From Kribbella pratensis (GTDB lineage Bacteria > Actinomycetota > Actinomycetes > Propionibacteriales > Kribbellaceae), in contig NZ_SODP01000001.1 of NCBI RefSeq assembly GCF_004365355.1, positions 2,425,473 through 2,489,472 on the forward strand: a stretch of 64,000 nucleotides of DNA, given 5' to 3'. The notes under the pieces were generated by a model. The model worked only from the letters and a program-made list of their open reading frames with translations. It did not search any database and was not told where the DNA came from. Both the position numbers and the translations under genes were made by a program. Shown piece after piece: positions 37,901-45,620 of this stretch (position 1 is the first letter of the stretch; the number at the start of each line of letters is the position of its first letter).

Positions 37901-40122
37901 CGGTACAGGCAGCCGCTGCCGTCGCCGGGGATCGTGGTGCCCTTCAGGTGGGTGACGCGCTGGGCGGCGTCGGCCGGGTTGCACTCCCGCGTATCGGTGG
38001 AGTCCTTCGGCATCACGACGTGGGTGATGTAGGTGCCGGCGGTCAGCGCGACCGGCTGGGTGTTGCCGGCGCAGGTGCCGTTGTCGGCGGTCAGGTCATA
38101 GCCGTTCGGGCAGTAGTCCGCGAACGCGTACCCACCGTCGAAGGCGCCGTCCTTGGTCTGCGCGCCGGTGATCGGAACCTCGAGGCAGTTCGGCCCGATG
38201 GTCGGATTGAGCTGCGAGCTGATGTCCGCGCCGGTTGCGTCGCGCACCGCGCAGCCGTCCGCGTACGTCGCCGGGTCGGTCGGCGGCGTACCGCTGGGCT
38301 GGACCCAGTGATCGGTGACGTACTTGTTCACGATCACGTCGTCGGCCGTGTTCGGGAGGCCGTCGGCCCCGAGCGTCTCGAGGTAGACCGTGACGTCGGG
38401 GATCGCGGGCTCGTAGTCCTCGTGCGCCTGCATCTTGGCGTCGAACTCGTTGCGCGTGGTGGAGAAGTAAGTGATTCCGACGATCTGTCCCGGCGTACCG
38501 GCCGGGTAGTCGGTCTTGCCCCAGTCGACCGTGGCTCGGTGCCCCTCGGTCAGCAACTGGTTGGTGAGCAGCGCGCCGCCGCGATCGGTCGGGATCGGCG
38601 TGACGACGCTCGGGTCGTACTCGTCGTGCAGGGAGGCGCCACTGACGCCGAAGCGCGCGAAGCCCTGCTCGTTGATGATCCAGCGGCCGAGCGGGCCGCC
38701 TTCCGCGGTCGGGTACTGGTAGTAGCCGCTCGGGTCCGTGGTCGTGGCTTCCTTGATCGAGCCGTCCCGCCAGCGCTGGTCCATGTCGGTGTTGCCGATC
38801 CCGGGCTCGCCGGGATCCCTGATCTGGTTGCCGTTCAGGTCCTTGTAGACATGACCGTCCAGCCAGCCGAACCAGCGGGACACACCGACGCCGTGCTCGT
38901 CCGGGTGGACCGGGTCGGGGTCTTCGACCGCGACGGTCTGGTTGGCCGTCACGTCGACCGGGAGGATCCGCATGATGTAACTCAGCTGTTCGTCCCAGAT
39001 CGACAGGTTGTAGCTGCCCGGTGGCACGTTCTGGATGTCGAAGTTGCCGTTGCCGTCCCCCTGGCCGATGTACACGGTCTGGTCGGTGCTGCTGTCGCTC
39101 AGCGCCACGAACGGGTTCTCCACCGGCTCGCCCAGGGTCAGCTGGTCGAACGGGGGCCAGCCCTGCCAGTTCCGCGCCGTACCGGTGATCTCGCCGGTGC
39201 CGGTGGTCGCGAACGGCCGCGGCGCGCAGACGAACCCGAACCAGTACGCGGTTCGAGCCGTCGGCGGCTCCCACAACTGCTCGCCGGGCGCACCGGTGCC
39301 GTCGGCACCTTCCTCGGTCGGCGCCTGCAGCTGCAGACCGCCGTCGATCGTGGTGGTCTGGTACCAGCGGCTGTTCGGGTCACTGTTGCACGGCCGGTCC
39401 GGCGGATGGACGTCGATGTAGTACGTCGCCGGCCCGAGGTTGTCGATCTGGTTGAAGCCGTCCCCGTTGGTCAGGCACAGGCCGCCGCACAACGGGTTGT
39501 TGTTGTAGTCGACGGTGACCGCGCTGTGGGTCTGCTCCTCGAGGCCGACCTGGAAACCGCTCAGCCCGGCTTCTTCGGTATCGGGCGCGCCGTTGGTCCA
39601 GGAGGTGTCGTCGAACACGAACACCCGGATCTTGCCCAGCGGCAGCGGGTGTTCGGCGCTCTGCACGGTCAGATCGACGCGCGCGGTCAGCGATCCGTCC
39701 GCGGCGGCGTCGGCGGGCAGGTTGATGTACTTGCCCCACATCTTGTGGTCGAGCGACCGGACCGAGATCAGGTACCGGCCGGCCGGCAGCGTGACCGTCT
39801 TCCGGGTCTGGTCGCCCTCCCGGATGATCGGGCTGTTGCTCTCGGTGTTGAGCGCCTTCGGGTCACTCGGCAGCTTGGTGTTGTCCACGTTGACGATGTA
39901 GTTGAAGTTCGCCAACGGGTTGCCGGTCGGGAAGTCGCGCGCGTCGATCGTGACCGAACAGCCGCCCGACGGGCAGGCCGCGGCGGCCTCTGCCTTCGGC
40001 GCGGACCTGGTCATCGCCACGCCTGCGAGGCCGGCAGCGATCAGGCCCAGCACGGCGACCCGGGCCACCACCGCCCGGGTACGTTGCACCCTGCGGAACG
40101 ACCGCGTCGGAGCTGCAGACAT
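34909..40122 (-). CDS. Giant secreted protein with SdrD-like B and parallel beta-helix domains
   Basis: A 1737-residue exported protein. The N-terminus is basic with a hydrophobic segment (VAVLGLIAAGLAGVAM) and cleavage near KAEAAAAC. Residues ~45-900 hold several Cna-B/SdrD-like prealbumin modules (for example VYKDLNGNQIRDPGEPGIG and GRLVGQVFNDIYFERDPNS), then an IPT/Ig-like module. Residues ~1110-1600 form a right-handed parallel beta-helix with repeated NN-x-L-x-x-N-x-x rungs, as in pectate-lyase-like proteins. No LPXTG motif, lectin or catalytic signature is visible. The ATG at 40122 has GGGAGGG eight bases upstream. First gene of the oxidase operon; its stop overlaps MCO subunit A. It may be a surface scaffold or matrix binder. 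Confidence 0.85.
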   Translation of the reverse strand: MSAAPTRSFRRVQRTRAVVARVAVLGLIAAGLAGVAMTRSAPKAEAAAACPSGGCSVTIDARDFPTGNPLANFNYIVNVDNTKLPSDPKALNTESNSPIIREGDQTRKTVTLPAGRYLISVRSLDHKMWGKYINLPADAAADGSLTARVDLTVQSAEHPLPLGKIRVFVFDDTSWTNGAPDTEEAGLSGFQVGLEEQTHSAVTVDYNNNPLCGGLCLTNGDGFNQIDNLGPATYYIDVHPPDRPCNSDPNSRWYQTTTIDGGLQLQAPTEEGADGTGAPGEQLWEPPTARTAYWFGFVCAPRPFATTGTGEITGTARNWQGWPPFDQLTLGEPVENPFVALSDSSTDQTVYIGQGDGNGNFDIQNVPPGSYNLSIWDEQLSYIMRILPVDVTANQTVAVEDPDPVHPDEHGVGVSRWFGWLDGHVYKDLNGNQIRDPGEPGIGNTDMDQRWRDGSIKEATTTDPSGYYQYPTAEGGPLGRWIINEQGFARFGVSGASLHDEYDPSVVTPIPTDRGGALLTNQLLTEGHRATVDWGKTDYPAGTPGQIVGITYFSTTRNEFDAKMQAHEDYEPAIPDVTVYLETLGADGLPNTADDVIVNKYVTDHWVQPSGTPPTDPATYADGCAVRDATGADISSQLNPTIGPNCLEVPITGAQTKDGAFDGGYAFADYCPNGYDLTADNGTCAGNTQPVALTAGTYITHVVMPKDSTDTRECNPADAAQRVTHLKGTTIPGDGSGCLYRPVREEDVNVDLGNNFVPAIPPPPCVGDDHVIDKSTLTTRSNYFPVTGAHAPLCDKKLVVLQNSQNANADFNLMTNFRTDPNGVDAADTRTGDVAEPGRLVGQVFNDIYFERDPNSPWYGEPRPIGNIPVGIYARVDTAGPGGNVNLPYDANNWRLLTTVTTSPDGSFEALVPSTETLNCPIPQGPCPGMYLVKVDDPGSKAAPNAGYNPNLLTATTPAEAWPGLSTQLDLPLDPISGTGCEDPAVPARPELLQVDTPVRTAGQVMTIQADFIGAQGGATGASGVRATLTDDRTGTSVTLTRANGGIVSWTPGTSGTTGVPDRVQIRMPAFSATFRPGPKELTLITSDANGGVPTVNGITVHVTGSSGGINYNPNVVNVAAPTLAGHELQTAIDAAPARSLLVLKPGTYNENVLVWKPLKIQGVGPGGIIGAHEAQARDPEDPRFHVLGSVVDGRYFQQNATAYDATIAAHGPYVDSAHPILRGADVTVVAQTATAYDLTGTTTAVNQAEFNRSRVDGVALMTGGSGEGAGGIQLQASINNEQLTNNVLENNAGVVAGGIGIGQPYDHASHNYQVKVANNRLLGNGGLTQAGGLGIFYGSNNYEVTGNIVCSNFSVNYGAGVSHIGLSPNGNIHDNQIYYNDSVDSGAGVALESELPVAGGSLGDGTGAVSLDRNLIQSNYSGDDGGGLFVLDALNAAVSVRDNQIVDNGSADIGGAMMLDDSSNVRIINNTIANNVSTASSENSAIGVPHSAGLAAEGNDPLWQSDPRYVAQYPTASTRPDFSRPVAQFNDIFWNNTAFTLDSFGPGAALVNQGVIDFEVHGTTNNADTFVPRYSDLSNGQILGPNGVQHAVPGAQGNIVGSDPAFVTPFTLELTVSGSRADPQTAAVTITGADPPVGLTGNYHLQTTSPVVDRGVRCSNTASPTPLTALSPCAATAVQAPTLTPALGGLGDYDGQYRPQLRTLRLLTPWDLGADELPGVPVILASPLPTTLGSSR

Positions 40123-40224
40123 CGGAACCACCCTCCCGGCGGCACAACCTCGGCAAAGGTCGCCGCCTGGCGCCTGAATATCTGTGGGTGATCATTCGCC
40201 GTTCCGGCCGGACCCGTGGGCTCC

Positions 40225-40315
40225 ATGACGGCTCTGTCATCCGCAGGTCATTTCGCGGTCATCCGGTCCCGCCGGCCGGGATGACGGTCCGGTCATGAAA
40301 TGACCGTCGCGTCAT
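40225..40315. promoter_or_regulatory. GTCAT/ATGAC operator array, mostly 11-bp phased
   Basis: ATGAC at 40225 is followed by GTCAT at 40236, 40247 and 40258, each step exactly 11 bp. A second block has ATGAC 40281 / GTCAT 40292, and a third ATGAC 40300 / GTCAT 40311, again 11-bp steps. The units GGTCATTTCGC and GGTCATCCGGT resemble the 11-nt direct repeats bound by Streptomyces PhoP. The array sits almost midway between the divergent giant-protein gene (102 bp) and copCD gene (106 bp), so it probably controls both operons. Confidence 0.82.
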
Positions 40316-40421
40316 GAACCGGGCCGATCGCCCGCTGCCGTCCTTATCGTCGGGATCGTCGGGCTGTCGGCGTCGGGTGTCCCTTGATGGCGCGCACAGC
40401 GCCGACGGGGAGGGGAAGCCC

Positions 40422-42026
40422 GTGCGGCATCGCTGTGTGCTGCTGCTGGTCAGCGTGCTCCTGCTCTGCGCGCTGCCGTCGGTCGCGTTCGCCCATACCG
40501 AGTTGGTCCGCTCGGACCCGGCCGACGGCGCCGTGCTCGCCGAGTCCCCCGGACTGGCCCGGCTCTGGTTCAGCGGCGATGTCGATCCAACCCGCAGTAC
40601 GGCGCGACTGGTCGACGAACGCGGTACGACGATGCCTGGAACGCAAGCCGTCCGCGACTCCGGTGATCGGCGAGCGCTCGCGGTCGAACTGCCCAGGCTG
40701 ACCGACGGATCGTACGGCCTGCTCTGGGAAGCCGTTGCAGCTCGGGACGGTCATACGACAAGTGGGACGGTCACGTTCTCGATCGGTCATTCCGGAGCTT
40801 TGGTGACAGTTGCGTCCGGTGGTCCGGGTGGTCTGGTCCAGCGATGGCTGTGGTTGCTTGCTCTAGCCGGCGTGGTGGGGCCGCTCGCACTGGTTGTGTT
40901 CGTGCTCCGCGCTCCGTCGGATCCGGTCTCGTTGGCCGCACGGCAACGACTTCTGGTCACGTCACTCGCCTCTGCGGTTGTTGCCCTCGTCATCCATCAC
41001 TCGGGATTGCAGCTGATCACGTTGGCGGGCCTGTGTGCGTTGGTCGTGCTTGTGCTCGCGGGACGCGTCGCATCAGTAGCGGTTCTGGTACCACTGGGCG
41101 TACTCGGATGGCTGGAGGCAACCAGCAGCCATGCGGCCGCGCTCCCGTCCGGTCGGAGCTTCGCACTCGTTGCGGGCGCAGTACACGCGCTGGCCGGGCT
41201 GCTCTGGCTAGGTGCGGTCCCGGCCCTCCTCGTCGTGTTCTGGCGGGCTCCGCGTGCGGAACTGGCGCGGCAACTCCGCGGCCCGTTCTCGGTCCTGGCC
41301 GCGGGCAGTGTCCTGCTCCTGGTCGCGTCGGGGCTCTACAGCGCCGGCCGCGAGGTGGCCACTCCCCGGTCGCTCGTGACCGCGTCGTACGGACGTTTGC
41401 TCCTCGCGAAGACAGCGCTGCTGGTGGGCATGGGCGTTCTGGGGCTGTTGAATGCCTGGCGTCTGCGCCGACGTTCGGTCCCGCGACGCACTATTGCCGC
41501 CGAGAGCACCGTCGGTGCGGTCTTGTTGATTGCCGTCGCCGCTTTGATCGGTCAAGCGCCACCTTCCACGGTGTCCTCCGGATCCTCCGGCGTCGAGCCG
41601 GAGGTGACCCGGAGCGGCTTCGTCAGCGACTTGGTCGTCACGGTGTCGGCGACTCCCAATCAGCCTGGGGTGAACTGGCTGACGGTCCTGGCCGACAGCA
41701 CCCGCCGACCGGCGCCGGCGCCGCTCGACAGTGTCGACCTCCGGATCGGTGGCGAGACCGTCGGCCTGCAGCACTTGACCGGCACGCGGTACTTCGCCAC
41801 GTACCAGGCCGGATCCGCCGGCGCCGTGCGGATGGTCGCAGTACTGCATCGGGGCGGGCAGGAGTACGCCGTACCCATCGACTGGCAGGTGTCGTCGCCG
41901 GCGGTGCGGTCGGCGGCAGGGCAGCGGTTGGCGCCGTACGTCGACGTCGCGGCGTTGTTGGTGCTCGAACTCGGGGTCGTGGTTTGTGCCTGGTGGCTCG
42001 TTCGGGGACATGGAGGTAGACGATGA
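40422..42026 (+). CDS. CopC-CopD fusion copper-binding/transport protein
   Basis: A 534-residue protein. The signal peptide is cut after VAFA, leaving His25 (HTELVRSDPADGA) as mature N-terminus, the classic CopC copper ligand; Asp109-x-His111 completes the CopC site. A CopD-type membrane domain of about eight helices (residues ~135-385) follows, then a ~100-residue outside beta domain (SDLVVTVSATPNQPGVNWLT) and a final helix. It binds periplasm-side copper and probably moves it inward. GTG 40422 follows GGGGAGGGG. It is divergent from the multicopper oxidases under the shared operator array, so it may supply or recover their copper. Coupled to the subtilisin by ATGA. Confidence 0.9.
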   Translation: MRHRCVLLLVSVLLLCALPSVAFAHTELVRSDPADGAVLAESPGLARLWFSGDVDPTRSTARLVDERGTTMPGTQAVRDSGDRRALAVELPRLTDGSYGLLWEAVAARDGHTTSGTVTFSIGHSGALVTVASGGPGGLVQRWLWLLALAGVVGPLALVVFVLRAPSDPVSLAARQRLLVTSLASAVVALVIHHSGLQLITLAGLCALVVLVLAGRVASVAVLVPLGVLGWLEATSSHAAALPSGRSFALVAGAVHALAGLLWLGAVPALLVVFWRAPRAELARQLRGPFSVLAAGSVLLLVASGLYSAGREVATPRSLVTASYGRLLLAKTALLVGMGVLGLLNAWRLRRRSVPRRTIAAESTVGAVLLIAVAALIGQAPPSTVSSGSSGVEPEVTRSGFVSDLVVTVSATPNQPGVNWLTVLADSTRRPAPAPLDSVDLRIGGETVGLQHLTGTRYFATYQAGSAGAVRMVAVLHRGGQEYAVPIDWQVSSPAVRSAAGQRLAPYVDVAALLVLELGVVVCAWWLVRGHGGRR

Positions 42027-44197
42027 GATCTCTGGTTGCTGCGGTTGCCGCTTCGATCGGACTGTCCGGGACGACTCTCACCACACCGGCTCCTGATCCG
42101 TTCGTCGATGTCATCGTCGTGATGAAATCGCAGGCGACCCCAACGATCAACGCACCGGACCGGCGCGAGCGGCTTCGCCAACTGGAGAAGGCGTTGCGGG
42201 ATCATGCCGACGTGACCCAGCGCGGCGCCCGCGCTCTGCTGGCGACCCGAAAGGCCACGTCGGTCGTGCCGTTGTGGATCGTCAACGCGATCGGCGCGCA
42301 CGTCCGTGCCAGTGTGGCCGCCGAACTGGCGCGACGTCCTGATGTCCGTGAGGTCCGGCCGAGTACGACGATCCAGGCGCCGGCCGCGGAGGTTGCCGGC
42401 GGCATCGAGCCGAACGTGGCCCAGGTGAACGCTCCGGCGCTGTGGGACCTCGGCTACCGCGGCCAGGGCATGGTCGTGGCATCGATGGACACCGGCGTCG
42501 ACATCAGCCATCCCGAACTTGCCGCCCGCTGGCGCGGTGGGACCAACAGCTGGTACGACCCGAACGGCCAGCATCGCAGTACTCCGGTCGACCTGGCCGG
42601 GCACGGAACCCAGACGATGGGAGTGATGGTCGGCGGCGACGCCGGCGGTACGTCGATCGGCGTCGCGCCGGACGCGCGCTGGATCGCGGTGAAGATCTTC
42701 AACGACCGCGGGCAGGCCTCGTCGACGGCGATCCACCTCGGCTACCAGTGGCTGCTCGACCCGGACGGCAACCCCGCGACGGCGGATGCGCCGAACGTCG
42801 TGAACAACTCGTGGACGATGAGCGCGGGCAGTTGCAGCCTGGAGTTCCAGCCGGATCTGCGCACCCTCCGCGCGGCCGGAATCCTTCCCGTCTTTGCCGC
42901 TGGCAACTACGGCCCGACTACGGGTACGTCAGCCAGTCCGGCGAACAATCCCGAGGCGTTGGCCGTCGGCTCGGTCGACGACAACTCGCTGATCGATCCA
43001 TACAGCAGCCGCGGACCGTCCGGATGTACGCAGGGAATCTATCCGCAACTGGTTGCCCCAGGCACAGATATCCGCACGACCGATCTGTACGGCGGGTACC
43101 TCGACGTCTCCGGCACTTCGTTGGCCGCACCACACGTTGCCGGGGCGCTGGCTCTTCTCCTCCAAGCATCACCCGGGCTGACGCCTGATCGGCAACGGGA
43201 CGCGCTGCAGGCGGGCGCGGTCGATCTGGGTACGCCGGGGCCGGACAACGACTACGGGTCGGGCCGACTTGACGTGCTGGCGTCGTACAACTGGCTCCGG
43301 AGTACACCTGACTTCGGGATCACCGTGACGCCGGCAGCTGCGAGTGTGCTACCTGGTGGCACTGCGAGCTATACGGCGACAGTGTCCGGGAGCGGTGGGT
43401 TCACCGGGGATGTCGCGCTCTCGGTCAGCGGTCTCGCGGGGAGCTTCAATCCGTCGGTGGTGTCCGGTGGGTCTGGCACCTCCGTGCTTACGGTCACTGG
43501 GCCGACAACCCCTGGTACGACTGCGCTTTCCATCACCGGGTCGAGCGCGGGTCTTAGCCACAGTGTCGCGGCGTCACTGACCGTCGTACCGCCCCCGGAC
43601 TACGGCCTCGCGGCGTCTCCCGGCAGCCGGGTCGTCAGCGCCGGCGGCTCCACCGCCTTTGCCTTGACTGTCAGCCCTACGAACGGGTTCGCCGGTGATG
43701 TGTCGTTGGCCGTGAGTGGCCTTCCGGCAGCCGTCGGAAGCGCGACCGTGAGCCCGGCCGTCGTACACGGTGGTGGAAGCGCGCAACTGAGCATCACTAC
43801 GTCGGCATCGGCGCCGGCCGGCACCTACGCCCTGACCGTGACCAGTACGAGTGGTTCGCTCAGCCACCAGGTCAGCGTGAGCCTGGTCGTGAATCGGCCG
43901 GACTTCGCGGTGGCTATCAGCCCAGCCTCAAGCACAGTCACTCGTGGTCAGACCGCGACGTACACGGCAAACATCACGCCGACGGGTGGCTTCACGGGCG
44001 CGGTCACGCTGAGCACATCCGGCCTCCCATCGAACGTGACAACAAGCTGGACCGGCAACCCGGTAACCACTTCTGGCGCTGCCACGGTGAAGATCCGGAC
44101 AACGTCCACCACCACACGAGGCACCTTCACCATCAAGCTAACCGCCACCACCGGCTCCCTAACCCACCAGACGACGGCAGCCTTGGTCATCCGCTGA
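42023..44197 (+). CDS. Secreted subtilisin-like serine protease (S8) with three Ig-like repeats
   Basis: A 724-residue exported protease. A short signal-like start and an inhibitor-like propeptide (FVDVIVVMKSQA, to about residue 125) precede the catalytic domain with the triad Asp156 (SMDTGVDISHPEL), His194 (AGHGTQ) and Ser366 (SGTSLAAPHVAGA). From residue ~430 it has three tandem ~90-residue beta modules starting PDFGITVTPA, PDYGLAASPG and PDFAVAISPA, each with a GGFTGDV-like motif. Substrates are extracellular; maturation of the neighbouring secreted oxidases or giant protein is possible. The ATG overlaps the copCD stop by 4 bp, an unusual pairing. Confidence 0.92.
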   Translation: MRSLVAAVAASIGLSGTTLTTPAPDPFVDVIVVMKSQATPTINAPDRRERLRQLEKALRDHADVTQRGARALLATRKATSVVPLWIVNAIGAHVRASVAAELARRPDVREVRPSTTIQAPAAEVAGGIEPNVAQVNAPALWDLGYRGQGMVVASMDTGVDISHPELAARWRGGTNSWYDPNGQHRSTPVDLAGHGTQTMGVMVGGDAGGTSIGVAPDARWIAVKIFNDRGQASSTAIHLGYQWLLDPDGNPATADAPNVVNNSWTMSAGSCSLEFQPDLRTLRAAGILPVFAAGNYGPTTGTSASPANNPEALAVGSVDDNSLIDPYSSRGPSGCTQGIYPQLVAPGTDIRTTDLYGGYLDVSGTSLAAPHVAGALALLLQASPGLTPDRQRDALQAGAVDLGTPGPDNDYGSGRLDVLASYNWLRSTPDFGITVTPAAASVLPGGTASYTATVSGSGGFTGDVALSVSGLAGSFNPSVVSGGSGTSVLTVTGPTTPGTTALSITGSSAGLSHSVAASLTVVPPPDYGLAASPGSRVVSAGGSTAFALTVSPTNGFAGDVSLAVSGLPAAVGSATVSPAVVHGGGSAQLSITTSASAPAGTYALTVTSTSGSLSHQVSVSLVVNRPDFAVAISPASSTVTRGQTATYTANITPTGGFTGAVTLSTSGLPSNVTTSWTGNPVTTSGAATVKIRTTSTTTRGTFTIKLTATTGSLTHQTTAALVIR

Positions 44198-44204
44198 CCC
44201 GGGC

Positions 44205-44258
44205 GCCCTCGGACACCGCGAGGGCCCGCGGAGGCGGCTACCGCACCGGGACTGCGGT
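44205..44258. terminator. Terminator region between convergent genes
   Basis: Two hairpins: GCCCTCG/CGAGGGC (44205-44211 with 44219-44225) and ACCGCA/TGCGGT (44240-44245 with 44253-44258). They lie between the ends of the protease gene and the TetR gene. No strong T run is present. Confidence 0.45.
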
Positions 44259-44273
44259 GGCGAGGCCACGGTG

Positions 44274-44891
44274 TCAGGTTCTTTTGGCCGCGGTCCGGCT
44301 GAAGACGCCGGCTTGGGCGGCGGATAGGGCGATTTGGGCTGACTGGGCGGCGGTGGTTTTGGTGGGGGGCTCGCCGAGGACGGACAGTTGGAAGTAGATG
44401 GGTGCGATCAGGGTTCTGATGACTGCGGCGGGGTCCGTGTCTGCGGGGAGCTCGCCGCGGTTGATGGCGCGGTCGACGACTACACCAGCTCGGCGGGGGC
44501 CGTACTCGAACAGTTCACGTCGGGTCTCCGCGATGCCGGGGATGCGGGCCGCGTCGCTGTAGATCGCGGTGAAGATCATTCGGCCCGGCGGGCTCGCCAC
44601 CCACGCGACGAACGCCTCCGCGAGGTGCTGGAGGTCGGCGGCCAGACTGCCGGTATCGGCAATCGGCAGCTCCATCGCGATGTGTTCGCCGAGCACGTCG
44701 CCGACCAGTGCCTCGCGGTCCGGCCAGCGTCGATAGATCGTCGTCTTGTGGACGCCGGCACGGCGCGCGACGTTGTCGATCGTGAGCGCGGCGTACCCGC
44801 CCTCGGCCAGCTCGGCCAGGGTCGCGTCGAGTACTGCGGCCCGCACCTTCGGGCCACGGCCGACCGGACGCGCACCTTCGGCTGACGGCAT
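44274..44891 (-). CDS. TetR-family transcriptional repressor
   Basis: A 205-residue regulator. The N-terminal helix-turn-helix at about residues 15-62 (AAVLDATLAELAEGGYAALT, then AGVHKTTIYRRWPDREAL) is canonical TetR; the C-terminal ligand/dimer domain is the TetR_C-like type. GGGAGG precedes the ATG at 44891. It is divergent from a Ddn-type F420 reductase gene. Two 21-bp palindromes in the shared promoter are its probable operators, so it should repress both genes until a hydrophobic ligand binds. Confidence 0.9.
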   Translation of the reverse strand: MPSAEGARPVGRGPKVRAAVLDATLAELAEGGYAALTIDNVARRAGVHKTTIYRRWPDREALVGDVLGEHIAMELPIADTGSLAADLQHLAEAFVAWVASPPGRMIFTAIYSDAARIPGIAETRRELFEYGPRRAGVVVDRAINRGELPADTDPAAVIRTLIAPIYFQLSVLGEPPTKTTAAQSAQIALSAAQAGVFSRTAAKRT

Positions 44892-45001
44892 CGCGCCTCC
44901 CTGGCCCCGGAGCTCGTTGCCGCGCCCCCCGGTCAGCCGGTCGCCGCGCTCACGCTGCGCGCGGTCGACGGGCTGTTGTCCGATCGTGTGCGGACCATCG
45001 T

Positions 45002-45022
45002 ATCGCAACTCGGAGTTGCGAT
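45002..45022. promoter_or_regulatory. TetR operator 1
   Basis: Palindrome with arms ATCGCAACT (45002-45010) and AGTTGCGAT (45014-45022) around CGG, 110 bp before the TetR start. Confidence 0.82.
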
Positions 45023-45048
45023 CCGCGTCTTGACCTGGCAGGCTGGTC

Positions 45049-45069
45049 ATCGCAACTTCAAGTTGCGAT
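45049..45069. promoter_or_regulatory. TetR operator 2
   Basis: Arms ATCGCAACTT (45049-45058) and AAGTTGCGAT (45060-45069) around a single C, 32 bp before the reductase start. Its centre is 47 bp from that of operator 1. Confidence 0.82.
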
Positions 45070-45101
45070 ACGGGCGGGACCACCACGCTGGAGGAATCGA
45101 C

Positions 45102-45545
45102 ATGACGCAGCTGAAGGACAGGCTCTACAAGGTCTTCACGAGACTGCATCTGGCGGTGTTCCTCGGATCGAAGGGCCGGCTGTTCGGGCGGGCGATGGGG
45201 ATGCCAATCGTCGGGCTGCAGACCATCGGGCGGCGATCGGGACAGCGACGTACGACGACCTTGGCGGCGCCGATCGTGGAAGACGACCGGGTCGTCCTGG
45301 TCGCATCCTTCGGCGGGGACGAACGGCATCCCGCGTGGTACCACAACCTGCGCGCCAACCCCGCCGTTCAGGTCACACTGCGCGGCCGCACGCGACCTCT
45401 GATGGCGCGCACCGCGACCGGAACTGAGCGTTCGGCGCTGTGGGAGAGAATCGTGGCGGTGTACGACGGGTACGGGCGCTACCAGGACCGCACCGACCGC
45501 CAGATCCCGGTAGTCGTCCTCGAGCCCGAACCACCCGCCGCTTGA
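45102..45545 (+). CDS. F420-dependent (Ddn-like) nitroreductase-family protein
   Basis: A 147-residue split-barrel protein of the deazaflavin-dependent nitroreductase (Ddn) family. Landmarks: IGRRSGQRRTTTLAAP at residues 42-57 and HPAWYHNLRANPAVQVTLRG at 83-102, both matching the F420-binding core. Relatives reduce quinones or nitro compounds with F420H2 and are often membrane-associated through a basic N-terminal helix like the one here. GGAGG precedes the ATG. It sits under TetR control with two operators, suggesting induction by a xenobiotic or quinone. Confidence 0.88.
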   Translation: MTQLKDRLYKVFTRLHLAVFLGSKGRLFGRAMGMPIVGLQTIGRRSGQRRTTTLAAPIVEDDRVVLVASFGGDERHPAWYHNLRANPAVQVTLRGRTRPLMARTATGTERSALWERIVAVYDGYGRYQDRTDRQIPVVVLEPEPPAA

Positions 45546-45620
45546 TGCCAGATCCGCGTCGGAGTCGCGGTTCGAGGTGCGACAGTGGCTTTGTCCGTAG
45601 AGCATTCGGGAGGCTCCGAC

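Noticed and set aside
35188..40191. A 1667-codon open frame on the plus strand opposite the giant secreted protein
   Set aside because: It is an antisense shadow: valine/arginine-rich with no domain, caused by strong third-position GC of the true gene, which has a signal peptide, domains and a ribosome site.
28255..40315. Firm assignment of GTCAT sites as PHO boxes
   Set aside because: The 11-nt units resemble them, but most are arranged as inverted pairs and a local OmpR regulator is a better-placed candidate; left open.
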